Shown here piece after piece: positions 1 to 7,992 of a stretch of DNA of 64,000 nt. Numbering within the stretch: position 1 is the first letter of the stretch; every line of letters starts with the position of its first letter. The notes under the pieces were generated by a model that ran no database searches, was not told the DNA's origin, and worked only from the letters and a program-made list of their open reading frames with translations. The DNA lies in assembly GCF_001908375.1 (NCBI RefSeq), contig NZ_CP017241.1, positions 2,049,001-2,113,000 of the forward strand, written 5' to 3'. The position numbers were made by a program, and so were the translations under genes. This DNA is from Rhizobium etli 8C-3. GTDB lineage: Bacteria; Pseudomonadota; Alphaproteobacteria; Rhizobiales; Rhizobiaceae.

Positions 1-148
1 GGCGCCGGTCGGCCGGACGGAAGAGGCGCGTGCGCCCGCGGCGTTCCGGATGGATCAGGCCCTCGTCTTCGTAGAAGCGAAGCGTGCGCGTCGACACTCC
101 GAATTCGCGCGTCAGCTCCGTTATGCTATAGTACTTGTTCACTGGCAT
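1..148 (-). CDS. MerR-family transcriptional regulator (N-terminal part, cut by window edge)
   Basis: The minus strand encodes the first ~49 residues of a MerR-type regulator; its C-terminal part lies beyond base 1. The start is the ATG at 146-148, giving MPVNKYYSITELTREFG. The visible part is the winged-helix DNA-binding head: YSITELTREFGVSTRTLRFYE, then EDEGLIHPERRGRTR, the classic helix-turn-helix plus wing of this family. The effector-binding and dimerisation region is not visible. A near-perfect palindrome lies 29 bases upstream of the start and probably is its operator. Members with this head in rhizobia often control branched-chain amino acid or acyl-CoA degradation (LiuR-like); that assignment is an inference. 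Confidence 0.85.
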   Translation of the reverse strand, partial: MPVNKYYSITELTREFGVSTRTLRFYEDEGLIHPERRGRTRLFRPADRR

Positions 149-176
149 TGGCTTCCCACTCTCGCAGCCCATAATA

Positions 177-198
177 TTGACTTTTACGTAATAGTCAA
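177..198. promoter_or_regulatory. 22-bp palindrome, probable MerR operator
   Basis: TTGACTTTTACGTAATAGTCAA is palindromic at 20 of 22 positions around TACGTA. It sits in the promoter region of the MerR gene and just beyond the 3' end of mgtE. MerR proteins bind such dyads within promoters, so autoregulation is likely. The TTTACGTAA core resembles sites I associate with LiuR regulators; that resemblance is from memory. Confidence 0.6.
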
Positions 199-213
199 TT
201 TAGGCAAGTCCGC

Positions 214-1629
214 TCAGATGCCGAACCACCAGGTGGCGATACCGAGGAAAGCAAAGAAGCCGGTGCAGTCGGTGACGGTGGTCACGAAAACGGACGACGC
301 GATAGCCGGGTCGGCACCGACCTTATCCAAAAGAAGCGGCCAAAGAATGCCTGCCAGCGCCGCAGCCATCAGATTGATGATCATGGCGGCGCCGATGACC
401 ATACCGAGCTGGTAGTCGTGGAACCACGTGCCGGCAATCGTGCCCATGATGCTGGCAAAGACGATCCCGTTCATGATGCCGACGCCCGCCTCCCTGCGGA
501 TGATGCGGCCGGCATTGTAGATGTCGAGATCGCGCGTCGCGAGCGCGCGCACGGTCACGGTCATCGTCTGCGTGCCGGCATTGCCTCCCATGGAGGCGAC
601 GATCGGCATCAGTACGGCAAGTGCGATCATCTTTTCGATCGATGCGTCAAAGAGCCCGATGACACTGGCCGAGAGCATCGCCGTACCGAGGTTGATCATC
701 AGCCAGAGGAAGCGCGATCGGACGGTCGAGATGACATTGTCGGAAAGCTCTTCGTCGCCAACGCCGCCGAGGCGTTTGATATCCTCATCCGCTTCCTCGT
801 GGATGACGTCGACCACATCGTCGATGGTAAGAACACCCACAAGACGCTCGTTCTCGTCTACGACGGCGGCCGAGAGAAGGTCGTATTGCTCGAAGAGGTG
901 CGCCGCCTCCTCCTGGTCCATTTCGGCTGGGATCGGATGGGTCGTCTCGCGCATGATCGCTTCGATTTTTGTCTGCCGCTTGGTGCGGAGAATCTGGTCG
1001 AGATCGACGGCGCCGAGCAGCTTAAAGGTCGGGTCTATTACGAAGATCTGCGTGAATGAATAAGGCAGGTCCTCCTCTTCGCGCATATAGTCAATTGTCT
1101 GACCGACGGTCCAGAAGGGCGGTACCGCAACGAATTCCGTCTGCATGCGGCGGCCGGCAGAGCTTTCTGGGTAATCCAGTGCCCTGCGCAGGCGCACCCG
1201 CTCGGTGAACGGCAGCTGCGCCAGAATTTCTTCCCGGTCTTCCTTGTCCAGGTCCTCGAGAATGTAGACAGCGTCGTCCGAATCGAGGTCCCCGATTGCA
1301 GCGGCGATCTGCTCGTTCGGAATCTGATCGACAATTTCGCGGCGGATCGTTTCATCGACCTCGGTCAGTGCCGTCATGTCGAAATCGTCGCCGAGGAGGC
1401 GGACGAGCGCCAGGCGCTGATCCGGCTGGATCGATTCCAGCAGGTCGCCTATTTCTGACTCGTGAAGGCGCGCGACGTTCTGGCGGAGAAAGATGGTATC
1501 GCGGTCGGCGATGGCAGCGCCGACAAGCGCCAGAAAGTCGCTGCGGACATTGCCGTCCTCGTCGTAGATATCGGCGCCCTCGTCGTCCGGACGCCTGCGG
1601 ATTCGGTCGTCTTCTCCGGTTTCCGTCAT
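214..1629 (-). CDS. mgtE: Magnesium transporter MgtE
   Basis: MgtE is an inner-membrane Mg2+ channel gated by cytoplasmic magnesium. I start it at the ATG at 1629 (MTETGEDD; a second ATG lies at 1644), giving 471 residues, the usual length; the open frame reaches further upstream but without family-like sequence. The order is an acidic N-terminal superhelical MgtE_N domain (about residues 25-160, repeats like LDSDDAVYILEDL), a CBS pair (about 165-290, with VGVLTIDDVVDVI), then five membrane helices from about 315 with the signature MGGNAGTQT and a last helix pair containing DPAIASS. It is divergent from the deformylase-like gene. No recognisable magnesium riboswitch was seen in the 237-base upstream gap. 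Confidence 0.95.
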   Translation of the reverse strand: MTETGEDDRIRRRPDDEGADIYDEDGNVRSDFLALVGAAIADRDTIFLRQNVARLHESEIGDLLESIQPDQRLALVRLLGDDFDMTALTEVDETIRREIVDQIPNEQIAAAIGDLDSDDAVYILEDLDKEDREEILAQLPFTERVRLRRALDYPESSAGRRMQTEFVAVPPFWTVGQTIDYMREEEDLPYSFTQIFVIDPTFKLLGAVDLDQILRTKRQTKIEAIMRETTHPIPAEMDQEEAAHLFEQYDLLSAAVVDENERLVGVLTIDDVVDVIHEEADEDIKRLGGVGDEELSDNVISTVRSRFLWLMINLGTAMLSASVIGLFDASIEKMIALAVLMPIVASMGGNAGTQTMTVTVRALATRDLDIYNAGRIIRREAGVGIMNGIVFASIMGTIAGTWFHDYQLGMVIGAAMIINLMAAALAGILWPLLLDKVGADPAIASSVFVTTVTDCTGFFAFLGIATWWFGI

Positions 1630-1866
1630 CTGCCGTCCTCGCATTCCAAGATTAAACGACTGCCGCGCTTCATTCGAGAATGGCGGCTGAAAAAGCATTG
1701 TCAACAAGCGGATAAGCGAATTCCGCCTGCCCTTTAGGCCCGCCCGGATTCCAGCCCCTGCTAACCGAAATGCTCGGCGCCGTAAAGCGGCAAAGCGCTT
1801 GGCGCAGATGACAATGCGCCGTCTTGCCGATAGTTTGCGCCCGCCAGCCAACAAGGACCGCCGCCG

Positions 1867-2361
1867 ATGGCCATTCGCCCCATTCTTCGCTATCCGCATT
1901 CCGGCCTGAACACGTTGTGCGAACAGGTGACGGTCTTCGATTCGCGACTGCGTCAGCTTGCCGACGATCTTTTGGAGACGATGCGTGCCGCACCCGGCGT
2001 CGGCATCACGGCCGCCCATGTCGGCGTCTTCCTGCGGGTGGTCGTGATTGAGCTCAACAAGGCGGACGGGGTCCGGATCTTTATCAATCCTGATATCATT
2101 TCGGTTTCGAATGAGCTCATGCGCCAGACCGAAGGAAGTGTGTCGATGCCGGGCATGACCGACGAGGTGACGAGACCCCGCCAAGTCCATTTCCGCTACC
2201 AGGACATCAACGGTGTCCAGCATGAAGAGCATGCCGATGGATTACTGGCAATTTGCATTCAGCACGAAATCGACCAGCTTGACGGAATTTTCTGGCTCCA
2301 GCGCCTGTCGAAGCTGAAGCGCGACCGCTTGATCCGCAAGTGGGTAAAAGCGACGCGGTGA
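1867..2361 (+). CDS. Peptide deformylase-like protein, two metal ligands missing
   Basis: The 164-residue product has the peptide deformylase fold by motif order and length (family 150-190). Deformylase removes the formyl group from nascent N-termini. All three active-site motifs are altered. Motif 1, GxGxAAxQxG, reads GVGITAAHVG at 44-53 (Gln to His51). Motif 2, EGCLS, reads EGSVS at 89-93, so the metal-binding Cys is Ser91. Motif 3, QHExDH, reads QHEIDQ at 132-137, so the second His ligand is Gln137. Only His133 and the catalytic Glu134 remain. The gene is therefore probably an inactive or functionally diverged paralogue; a normal def should exist elsewhere. The frame is intact, which argues for selection rather than decay. 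Confidence 0.85.
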   Translation: MAIRPILRYPHSGLNTLCEQVTVFDSRLRQLADDLLETMRAAPGVGITAAHVGVFLRVVVIELNKADGVRIFINPDIISVSNELMRQTEGSVSMPGMTDEVTRPRQVHFRYQDINGVQHEEHADGLLAICIQHEIDQLDGIFWLQRLSKLKRDRLIRKWVKATR

Positions 2362-2430
2362 TTTCACGAAACTTTGGCGAACCATTCCGGACCACGCGCG
2401 TTCTTCGATCAACGCAACGCCTGAGGGAGA

Positions 2431-2934
2431 ATGACGATGCCAAGGCAGAACGACAAGACCACCTTTTCTCGCGAAGACGATTATCGCGATTACGAAGAGC
2501 GCAATCTTGACGAAGGCTGGCCCTATTCCGACGAAGCAGGTGCGCGATCACCTGAACCGAAAAATCGTGCCTATGGCGAAACGCCGGCAAACTTCGACCG
2601 CGACCCCAACAGCGGTTTTCGCGTTGACGGAACGGACGAGCACGGAAACGAAAACCGGCTCAAGGATTCGCTGAGGGCCAATACGATCGATCGCGACGAA
2701 AGCGACGATCTCGAAGCGCGCGTGACGGAGAATCTGGAAAACATCCCCGATCTGAACCTAGACAGCATCGAAGTTCATGCCGACGGCCATACCGTCACTC
2801 TGGAAGGCGCGGTCGAGACCATCGGCATGGCAAGGAAGGTCGAACTCGGTGCGCTCTCGGTTGATGGGGTCTATCAGATCCGCAATCGCCTGGAAACGAT
2901 CGGCGTTGATTCGCATCTTCCGGACGAGGATTGA
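2431..2934 (+). CDS. BON domain-containing protein
   Basis: The product has 167 residues and begins at the ATG behind a GAGGGAGA ribosome site. Residues 1-85 are very hydrophilic, rich in Asp, Glu, Arg and Asn, and look disordered. Residues about 90-160 form a BON domain (LEARVTENLENIPDLNL, then VTLEGAVETIGMA and VYQIRNRL), a small alpha/beta module that binds membranes or phospholipids in OsmY-like proteins. No signal peptide or membrane helix is visible, so the location is probably cytoplasmic. The role is unknown; a stress or envelope link is inferred from the family only. A terminator-like hairpin follows 27 bases after the stop. Confidence 0.8.
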   Translation: MTMPRQNDKTTFSREDDYRDYEERNLDEGWPYSDEAGARSPEPKNRAYGETPANFDRDPNSGFRVDGTDEHGNENRLKDSLRANTIDRDESDDLEARVTENLENIPDLNLDSIEVHADGHTVTLEGAVETIGMARKVELGALSVDGVYQIRNRLETIGVDSHLPDED

Positions 2935-2961
2935 AGTTCCCGAGCAGAAAGGCAACGACCC

Positions 2962-3000
2962 ATCCGCATGCCGCACCCGACATGCGGATTCTTACATTTT
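2962..3000 (+). terminator. Rho-independent terminator after the BON gene
   Basis: ATCCGCATG (2962-2970) pairs with CATGCGGAT (2981-2989) as a 9-bp stem with a 10-base loop, followed by TCTTACATTTT. The T-rich side fits plus-strand transcription from the BON gene; the opposite side lacks a T tract, so it is less convincing for the converging tRNA gene. Confidence 0.55.
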
Positions 3001-3013
3001 CTCTGGAAGAGAA

Positions 3014-3098
3014 TGGTGCGGTCGAGAAGACTCGAACTTCCACGGGTTGCCCCACAGCGACCTCAACGCTGCGCGTCTACCAATTCCGCCACGACCGC
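3014..3098 (-). tRNA. tRNA-Leu (anticodon GAG)
   Basis: The minus strand folds as an 85-base class II tRNA with CCA encoded (TGG at 3014-3016 on the plus strand). The acceptor stem is GCGGTCG with CGACCGC and discriminator A. The D arm contains GGAATTGGTAGACGC. The anticodon stem CAGCG/CGCTG encloses the loop TTGAGGT with anticodon GAG (reads CUC and CUU). The long variable arm TGGGGCAACCCGTG and the T arm with TTCGAGTC fit leucine tRNAs. It stands alone, divergent from lipB. Confidence 0.95.
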
Positions 3099-3272
3099 AT
3101 CGTGGTAGATGCCGATTTGCGTCGGCGGGGCAGCATGTAGCAAAAGCATTTGGGGTGCACAAGGGCGATATGGCAGATTTTTGCAAAACAAATCACAGCA
3201 TTTGAATTGGCCGTCAAACGGGGCCATATAGGCGGTCTGCCGCCTGCAACCGCCGTGCGGCGAGGAAAGTCT

Positions 3273-3986
3273 ATGCTGCGCACCGATCTGCAATTCTCGA
3301 TGTTTCCGGTTGAAGCTTCAAGGCCGGTGCGTTGGCGCATCGCCGAGGGGCTCGTTCCTTATAGCGAAGCTGTCGAGACGATGGAGCGCGAGGTTGCCGT
3401 GATCGCCGAGGGCGGCGACGAGCTCGTCTGGCTCGTCGAGCATCCGCCCCTCTATACGGCAGGCACCAGCGCCAATGCGAAGGACCTTGTGCAGCCGGAC
3501 CGTTTTCCGGTTTTTGCGACGGGCCGCGGCGGCGAATACACCTATCATGGCCCCGGCCAGCGTGTTGCCTACGTGATGCTTGACCTCAGACGCCGGCGGC
3601 AGGATGTGCGCGCCTTCGTCGCGGCACTGGAAGAAGTGGTGATCCTTACTCTCGGTTCGATGAATGTACGCGGCGAGCGGCGCGAGGACCGCGTCGGCGT
3701 CTGGGTGCGACGGCCGGAGAAACCGCTTCTTCCGGACGGCAGCATGAGCGAGGACAAGATTGCTGCGCTTGGCATCCGGCTTCGCAGATGGGTGACGTTT
3801 CACGGTTTGTCGCTCAACGTCGATCCCGACCTCGACCATTTCGCCGGCATCGTGCCCTGCGGGATTTCTGCCTACGGCGTGACCAGCCTTGTCGATCTCG
3901 GCCTGCCGGTGATGATGGTGGATGTGGATATGCGCCTGCGGGAAGCCTTCGAATCGGTCTTCGGCAAAACGGTGGGCGAGCGCTAG
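3273..3986 (+). CDS. lipB: Octanoyltransferase LipB
   Basis: LipB moves octanoyl groups from acyl carrier protein to the lipoyl domains of GcvH and the 2-oxoacid dehydrogenases, the first step of lipoate synthesis. The start is the ATG at 3273 behind GAGGAAAG, giving 237 residues, typical of alphaproteobacteria; an ATG 123 bases upstream lacks family-like sequence. The signature [12 protein letters not shown] lies at about residues 86-97. The segment [17 protein letters not shown] carries the acyl-binding Lys, and the catalytic Cys is in IVPCGI. GcvH, one of its substrates, is encoded 18 kb away in this window. Confidence 0.95.
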   Translation: MLRTDLQFSMFPVEASRPVRWRIAEGLVPYSEAVETMEREVAVIAEGGDELVWLVEHPPLYTAGTSANAKDLVQPDRFPVFATGRGGEYTYHGPGQRVAYVMLDLRRRRQDVRAFVAALEEVVILTLGSMNVRGERREDRVGVWVRRPEKPLLPDGSMSEDKIAALGIRLRRWVTFHGLSLNVDPDLDHFAGIVPCGISAYGVTSLVDLGLPVMMVDVDMRLREAFESVFGKTVGER

Positions 3987-4047
3987 GTGCCATATTGATC
4001 GGCATCCAATCCTGTGGTTGATGGCTTCGTTTGCGAAAGCCTGCACC

Positions 4048-4986
4048 ATGTCCCAAGAACAATCTCCGCGAAATCCGCTCCAAGGCATGGTGATCATGGC
4101 CGGCGCCATGATCGTCCTTCCCGCCATGGACGCGATCGCCAAATACATGGCAACCTTCGAGGCGATGTCGCCGGGGCAGGTGACTTTCTACCGCTTCTTC
4201 TTTCAGGTCGCCTGCACGCTTCCTATCCTGCTTGCCGTTTTCCGCTGGAAGGCGCTTTCGGCAAAGCGGCCAAGGATGAACCTGCTGCGGGGCGCCTTGC
4301 ATGGCGCAGCCAGCCTACTTTTCTTCGTCGCGGTGAAATACATGCCGCTCGCGGATGTTTTCGCGATCTATTTCGTGGAACCATTCATGCTGACGGCTCT
4401 TTCAGCGCTCTTCCTCGGCGACAAGGTCGGCTGGCGGCGTTGGGCGGCGATCGTCGTCGGCTTCGCAGGCGCGATGATCGTCATACAGCCGAGCTACGAA
4501 ATCTTTGGCCTGAAGGCGCTGCTGCCAGTGCTTTGTGCTTTTCTTTTCTCGCTCTATCTCTTCCTCAACCGGGCAATCGGTGAGGCCGATTCGCCGTTAA
4601 CGATGCAGACCTTGGCCGGGATCGGTGGAACGCTCTTCATGGGGGCAGCGCTGCTTGGCGGAAATGCGCTGGCAATGCCCGATTTCGAAATGTCGCTTCC
4701 CTCGTCGGTATCGGGCCTCGTCCTGCTGCTCGTGCTCGGCACCATCTCCGGCTATGCGCATATGCTGGTCGTTAAGGCATTCCGCCTTGCGCCGCTGTCG
4801 CTGCTTGCCCCGTTCCAATATTTCGAGATCATTTCGGCGACCGTGCTCGGTTACGCGCTGTTCAACGATTTTCCCAGTTTTTCCAAATGGATCGGCATCT
4901 TCATCATCGTCGCGTCCGGCCTCTACATCATCTGGCGCGAACGCGCACAGTCAAGGTCGCTAAAATCATCCGAAACAACTGCGTAG
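4048..4986 (+). CDS. DMT/EamA family exporter
   Basis: An integral inner-membrane protein of 312 residues with ten predicted helices in two EamA repeats (about 12-145 and 160-300). Recognisable family features are AMDAIAKYMA in helix 1 to 2, the conserved PLADVFAIYFVEPF of the first repeat, and APFQYFEIISATVLGY at the end of the second. Drug/metabolite transporters of this type export amino acids or other small metabolites; the substrate cannot be told. The start is taken at 4048 (MSQEQSPRNP); the in-frame ATG at 4021 would add nine residues and neither has a strong ribosome site. It follows lipB by about 60 bases and may be cotranscribed. Confidence 0.85.
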   Translation: MSQEQSPRNPLQGMVIMAGAMIVLPAMDAIAKYMATFEAMSPGQVTFYRFFFQVACTLPILLAVFRWKALSAKRPRMNLLRGALHGAASLLFFVAVKYMPLADVFAIYFVEPFMLTALSALFLGDKVGWRRWAAIVVGFAGAMIVIQPSYEIFGLKALLPVLCAFLFSLYLFLNRAIGEADSPLTMQTLAGIGGTLFMGAALLGGNALAMPDFEMSLPSSVSGLVLLLVLGTISGYAHMLVVKAFRLAPLSLLAPFQYFEIISATVLGYALFNDFPSFSKWIGIFIIVASGLYIIWRERAQSRSLKSSETTA

Positions 4987-4992
4987 TCGATT

Positions 4993-5012
4993 AACCCTTG
5001 TCGTTGAGGGTT
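4993..5012 (+). terminator. Weak hairpin terminator after the DMT gene
   Basis: AACCCT (4993-4998) pairs with AGGGTT (5007-5012) across an 8-base loop, followed by CTTCAATT. The stem is short and the T tract poor, so termination here is tentative. Confidence 0.35.
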
Positions 5013-5071
5013 CTTCAATTCCGCCCGGCTAAAATCATTTCCGGCTTCATGAAGAAGTCTGGAGATGAAAG

Positions 5072-5764
5072 ATGAGCGAATTCCGACTCGCTTTTCCGGC
5101 ATGCGTGATTGCGGGAAAGCATCGGCTCACCGCCGACGATATCGGCCTCTTGCGCAAGCACAGCTTTCCGAACGGCGTCCGGAGGGCCGACGACGTCATT
5201 GTCATGCTGGCGCTGAATAATTCCTGTCCTGAAAAATGCCCCGAATGGAGCTCCTTTTTCGTGGAAGAACTCGCCGGTTTCATCGTCAACTACAGCTATC
5301 CGCAACGCTCTCTGGACGACATCAACGCCGCATGGATCATGCGCATGTTCGCGACCGACGGCGTCATCAATTCGGCGCTCGAACTGGAACTCGTGCTGCA
5401 CATCATTGAGATTTCCTCCCATGTGCCGGACGAGCTGCGCGCCTTTGCGCTTGATCAGCTGCGCCTTGCGATTACCGACGATGTCGGCGGCTACAAGCTG
5501 TCGCGCACAGTGGAGCGCAAGGGCATCGCTCGCCAGGACATCGATTTCGTGATGCGCGTGCTGCGCAACGTCTGCGAGGGCGGTGTAATTCCGGTTTCGC
5601 ATCTCACCCACAGCGTCTTACGCCGGATCGAAGCGGAAACCCTTCCTTCTGCCAATCATCCCCGCTGGGCTGAAATCCTGCAGGCGCTCCAGCTTCGCGA
5701 GTACGCCGAGCCGCGGACAAGCCGGTGGCTGCGGATCGTGGACGATGAACAAGCCGTTGCGTGA
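5072..5764 (+). CDS. Conserved protein of unknown function
   Basis: A 230-residue soluble protein that I do not recognise. It starts MSEFRLAFPACVI after GGAGATGAAAG. The Cys-containing segment LNNSCPEKCPEWSSFF (about residues 49-64) is followed by a long mostly helical body (DDINAAWIMRMF, LELVLHIIEISSHVP, ALDQLRLAITDDVGGY). It ends in WLRIVDDEQ. There is no signal peptide, membrane helix or catalytic motif. The two Cys four residues apart could bind a metal or form a disulfide, but no second pair is evident. Codon use is like that of the neighbours, so it is probably a native rhizobial gene. It lies alone between the DMT exporter and pccA. Confidence 0.75.
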   Translation: MSEFRLAFPACVIAGKHRLTADDIGLLRKHSFPNGVRRADDVIVMLALNNSCPEKCPEWSSFFVEELAGFIVNYSYPQRSLDDINAAWIMRMFATDGVINSALELELVLHIIEISSHVPDELRAFALDQLRLAITDDVGGYKLSRTVERKGIARQDIDFVMRVLRNVCEGGVIPVSHLTHSVLRRIEAETLPSANHPRWAEILQALQLREYAEPRTSRWLRIVDDEQAVA

Positions 5765-5867
5765 ATTGCCTTAGGACAGATCCCTCCTTACCGACAGATT
5801 TCGCACGATTGTGCGCCTCCGCGTTTGTGCGTAGAACTTCTGGACGCATTTTTCGGGTGGAGTCTGC

Positions 5868-7877
5868 ATGTTCAAGAAAATCCTGATCGCGAACCGCGGC
5901 GAGATCGCTTGTCGCGTGATCAAGACTGCGCGCCGCATGGGCATCGCAACGGTCGCGGTCTATTCGGACGCAGACCGCGATGCCCTTCACGTCGAAATGG
6001 CCGATGAGGCAGCGCATATAGGCCCGGCGGCGGCAGCCGAGAGCTATCTCGCCGCCGAAAAGATCATCGCCGTCTGCAAGCAGACCGGCGCCCAAGCTGT
6101 CCACCCCGGCTACGGCTTCCTTTCCGAACGGGCCTCCTTCTGCGAAGCCCTGGAAAGGGAGGGCATCGTCTTCATCGGGCCGAAGCCGAAGGCCATCAGG
6201 GCGATGGGCGACAAGATCGAATCGAAGAAGTTCGCCAATGCCGCCAAGGTTTCAACGGTGCCGGGCTATCTCGGCATAATCGAGGATGCAGCGCACGCCG
6301 AAAAGATCGCCGGTGAAATCGGCTATCCAGTGATGATAAAGGCTTCGGCCGGCGGCGGCGGCAAGGGGATGCGCATCGCCTGGAACGAGGCGGAAGTCCG
6401 CGATGGTTTCGAGCGTGCCCGCTCAGAGGCAAGGAGTTCTTTCGGTGACGATCGCGTCTTCATCGAGAAGTACATTGTCGATCCGCGCCATATCGAAATC
6501 CAGGTGCTGGCCGATGCGCACGGCAATACCGTCTATCTCGGCGAGCGCGAATGCTCGATCCAGCGGCGGAACCAGAAGGTCGTCGAAGAGGCGCCCTCGC
6601 CTTTCCTCGACGAAAAGACCAGACAGGCGATGGGCAAGCAGTCGGTGGCGCTGGCGAAGGCAGTCGATTATCAGAGCGCAGGAACGGTAGAATTCATCGT
6701 CGACCGCGACCGCAATTTCTATTTCCTCGAAATGAACACACGGCTGCAGGTCGAGCATCCGGTGACGGAACTGGTGACCGGAATCGATCTCGTGGAGCAG
6801 ATGATCCGGATTGCCGCGGGTGAAACGCTTGCCTACAGCCAGAAGGAAATAAAGTTGAATGGCTGGGCGATCGAAAGCCGCCTCTATGCCGAAGATCCCT
6901 ATCGCAACTTCCTGCCGTCCATCGGCCGCCTGACGCGTTACCGCCCGCCCGCCGAAGGCCGGCATGGCGGCTCGATCGTCCGCAACGATACCGGTGTCTT
7001 CGAGGGCGCGGAAATCTCGATGTATTACGATCCGATGATCGCCAAGCTTTGCGCCTGGGCCGCGGACCGCTCGGCAGCGATCGAGGCCATGAGCCAGGCA
7101 CTCGACGGCTTCGTGGTTGACGGCATCGCGCATAATCTGCCGTTCCTCTCGGCATTGATGAAGCACCCGCGCTGGCGCGAGGGCCGACTTTCAACCGGTT
7201 TCATTGCCGAGGAATATCCAAACGGCTTTGCGCCGATGGCTCCCGATCGGGGCGAGGAGGCGCTGCTTGCGGCCGTAGCGCTTTCCGCAGCGCTGATCGA
7301 AGCCAATCGCCGCGAACGCCATATCGACCGATTGCGCGCCCCCGACGGTAATCTTCGAGAGGAATGGGTCGTGAAGATCGGCACGGACTATGTGCCGATC
7401 AGGCTTGCCGATGGACTGGTAACGGTCCCGTTCGACATGAAGATGGAAGCAGCGGGAGAAAAATTTCACGTTGTCACCGAATGGCGACCCGGTGAGCCCG
7501 TCTGGAACGGGATAATCGGCGGACGGGCGGTGACGGCCCAGATTCGGCCGGTTCTGAACGGCATGCGCATCGATTGGCAGGGCCTCGCAGTCCGCGCCAC
7601 GGTTTTCACGCCGCGCCACGCCGAACTCGACGCCCTGATGCCGGTCAAGCTCCCGCCGGACACCTCAAAGCTGCTGCTTTGCCCGATGCCGGGACTGGTG
7701 ATCTCGATCGCCGTCGCGGAGGGCCAGGAAGTCAAGGCCGGCGAGACGCTTGCCGTCGTGGAAGCGATGAAGATGGAAAACGTGCTGCGCGCCGAACGCG
7801 ATCTGGTGATCGGCAAGATCAATGCGAAGCCCGGCGAAAGCCTAGCCGTCGATGCAGTGATCCTGGAATTCGCCTGA
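5868..7877 (+). CDS. pccA: Propionyl-CoA carboxylase alpha subunit (biotin carboxylase plus biotin carrier)
   Basis: The 669-residue protein carboxylates its own biotin with ATP and bicarbonate, for transfer by the beta subunit to propionyl-CoA, giving methylmalonyl-CoA. The N-terminal biotin carboxylase domain opens with KILIANRGEIACRV. The ATP-grasp glycine loop is KASAGGGGKGMR (about 157-168), and the catalytic EMNTRLQVEHPVTE is near 286-299. A linker region of the alpha-subunit type follows. The C-terminal biotinyl domain has EAMKMEN with the biotin-carrying Lys at about 635. Acetyl- or methylcrotonyl-CoA specificity cannot be excluded from this subunit alone, but the nearby PccB-type beta subunit (13088-14620, opposite strand) supports propionyl-CoA. 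Confidence 0.92.
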   Translation: MFKKILIANRGEIACRVIKTARRMGIATVAVYSDADRDALHVEMADEAAHIGPAAAAESYLAAEKIIAVCKQTGAQAVHPGYGFLSERASFCEALEREGIVFIGPKPKAIRAMGDKIESKKFANAAKVSTVPGYLGIIEDAAHAEKIAGEIGYPVMIKASAGGGGKGMRIAWNEAEVRDGFERARSEARSSFGDDRVFIEKYIVDPRHIEIQVLADAHGNTVYLGERECSIQRRNQKVVEEAPSPFLDEKTRQAMGKQSVALAKAVDYQSAGTVEFIVDRDRNFYFLEMNTRLQVEHPVTELVTGIDLVEQMIRIAAGETLAYSQKEIKLNGWAIESRLYAEDPYRNFLPSIGRLTRYRPPAEGRHGGSIVRNDTGVFEGAEISMYYDPMIAKLCAWAADRSAAIEAMSQALDGFVVDGIAHNLPFLSALMKHPRWREGRLSTGFIAEEYPNGFAPMAPDRGEEALLAAVALSAALIEANRRERHIDRLRAPDGNLREEWVVKIGTDYVPIRLADGLVTVPFDMKMEAAGEKFHVVTEWRPGEPVWNGIIGGRAVTAQIRPVLNGMRIDWQGLAVRATVFTPRHAELDALMPVKLPPDTSKLLLCPMPGLVISIAVAEGQEVKAGETLAVVEAMKMENVLRAERDLVIGKINAKPGESLAVDAVILEFA

Positions 7878-7885
7878 TCCGGATT

Positions 7886-7905
7886 GGCACAGGCCCAGCT
7901 GTGCC
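7886..7905 (+). terminator. Hairpin after pccA
   Basis: GGCACAG (7886-7892) pairs with CTGTGCC (7899-7905) around a 6-base loop nine bases after the pccA stop. No T tract follows, so it may be a Rho-dependent or attenuating structure rather than a true intrinsic terminator. Confidence 0.35.
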
Positions 7906-7992
7906 GCCGGCGACGCGGCGACGCATTTGTTAAGGTCTTGCAGCCTAGTATGCGGCGTTTTCGTCCTGTGGCTGGGATCCCCGGAGACACGA

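Noticed and set aside
418..1059. Long plus-strand frame opposite mgtE
   Set aside because: It is the antisense shadow of a clear mgtE gene, with repetitive Arg/Asp-rich composition.
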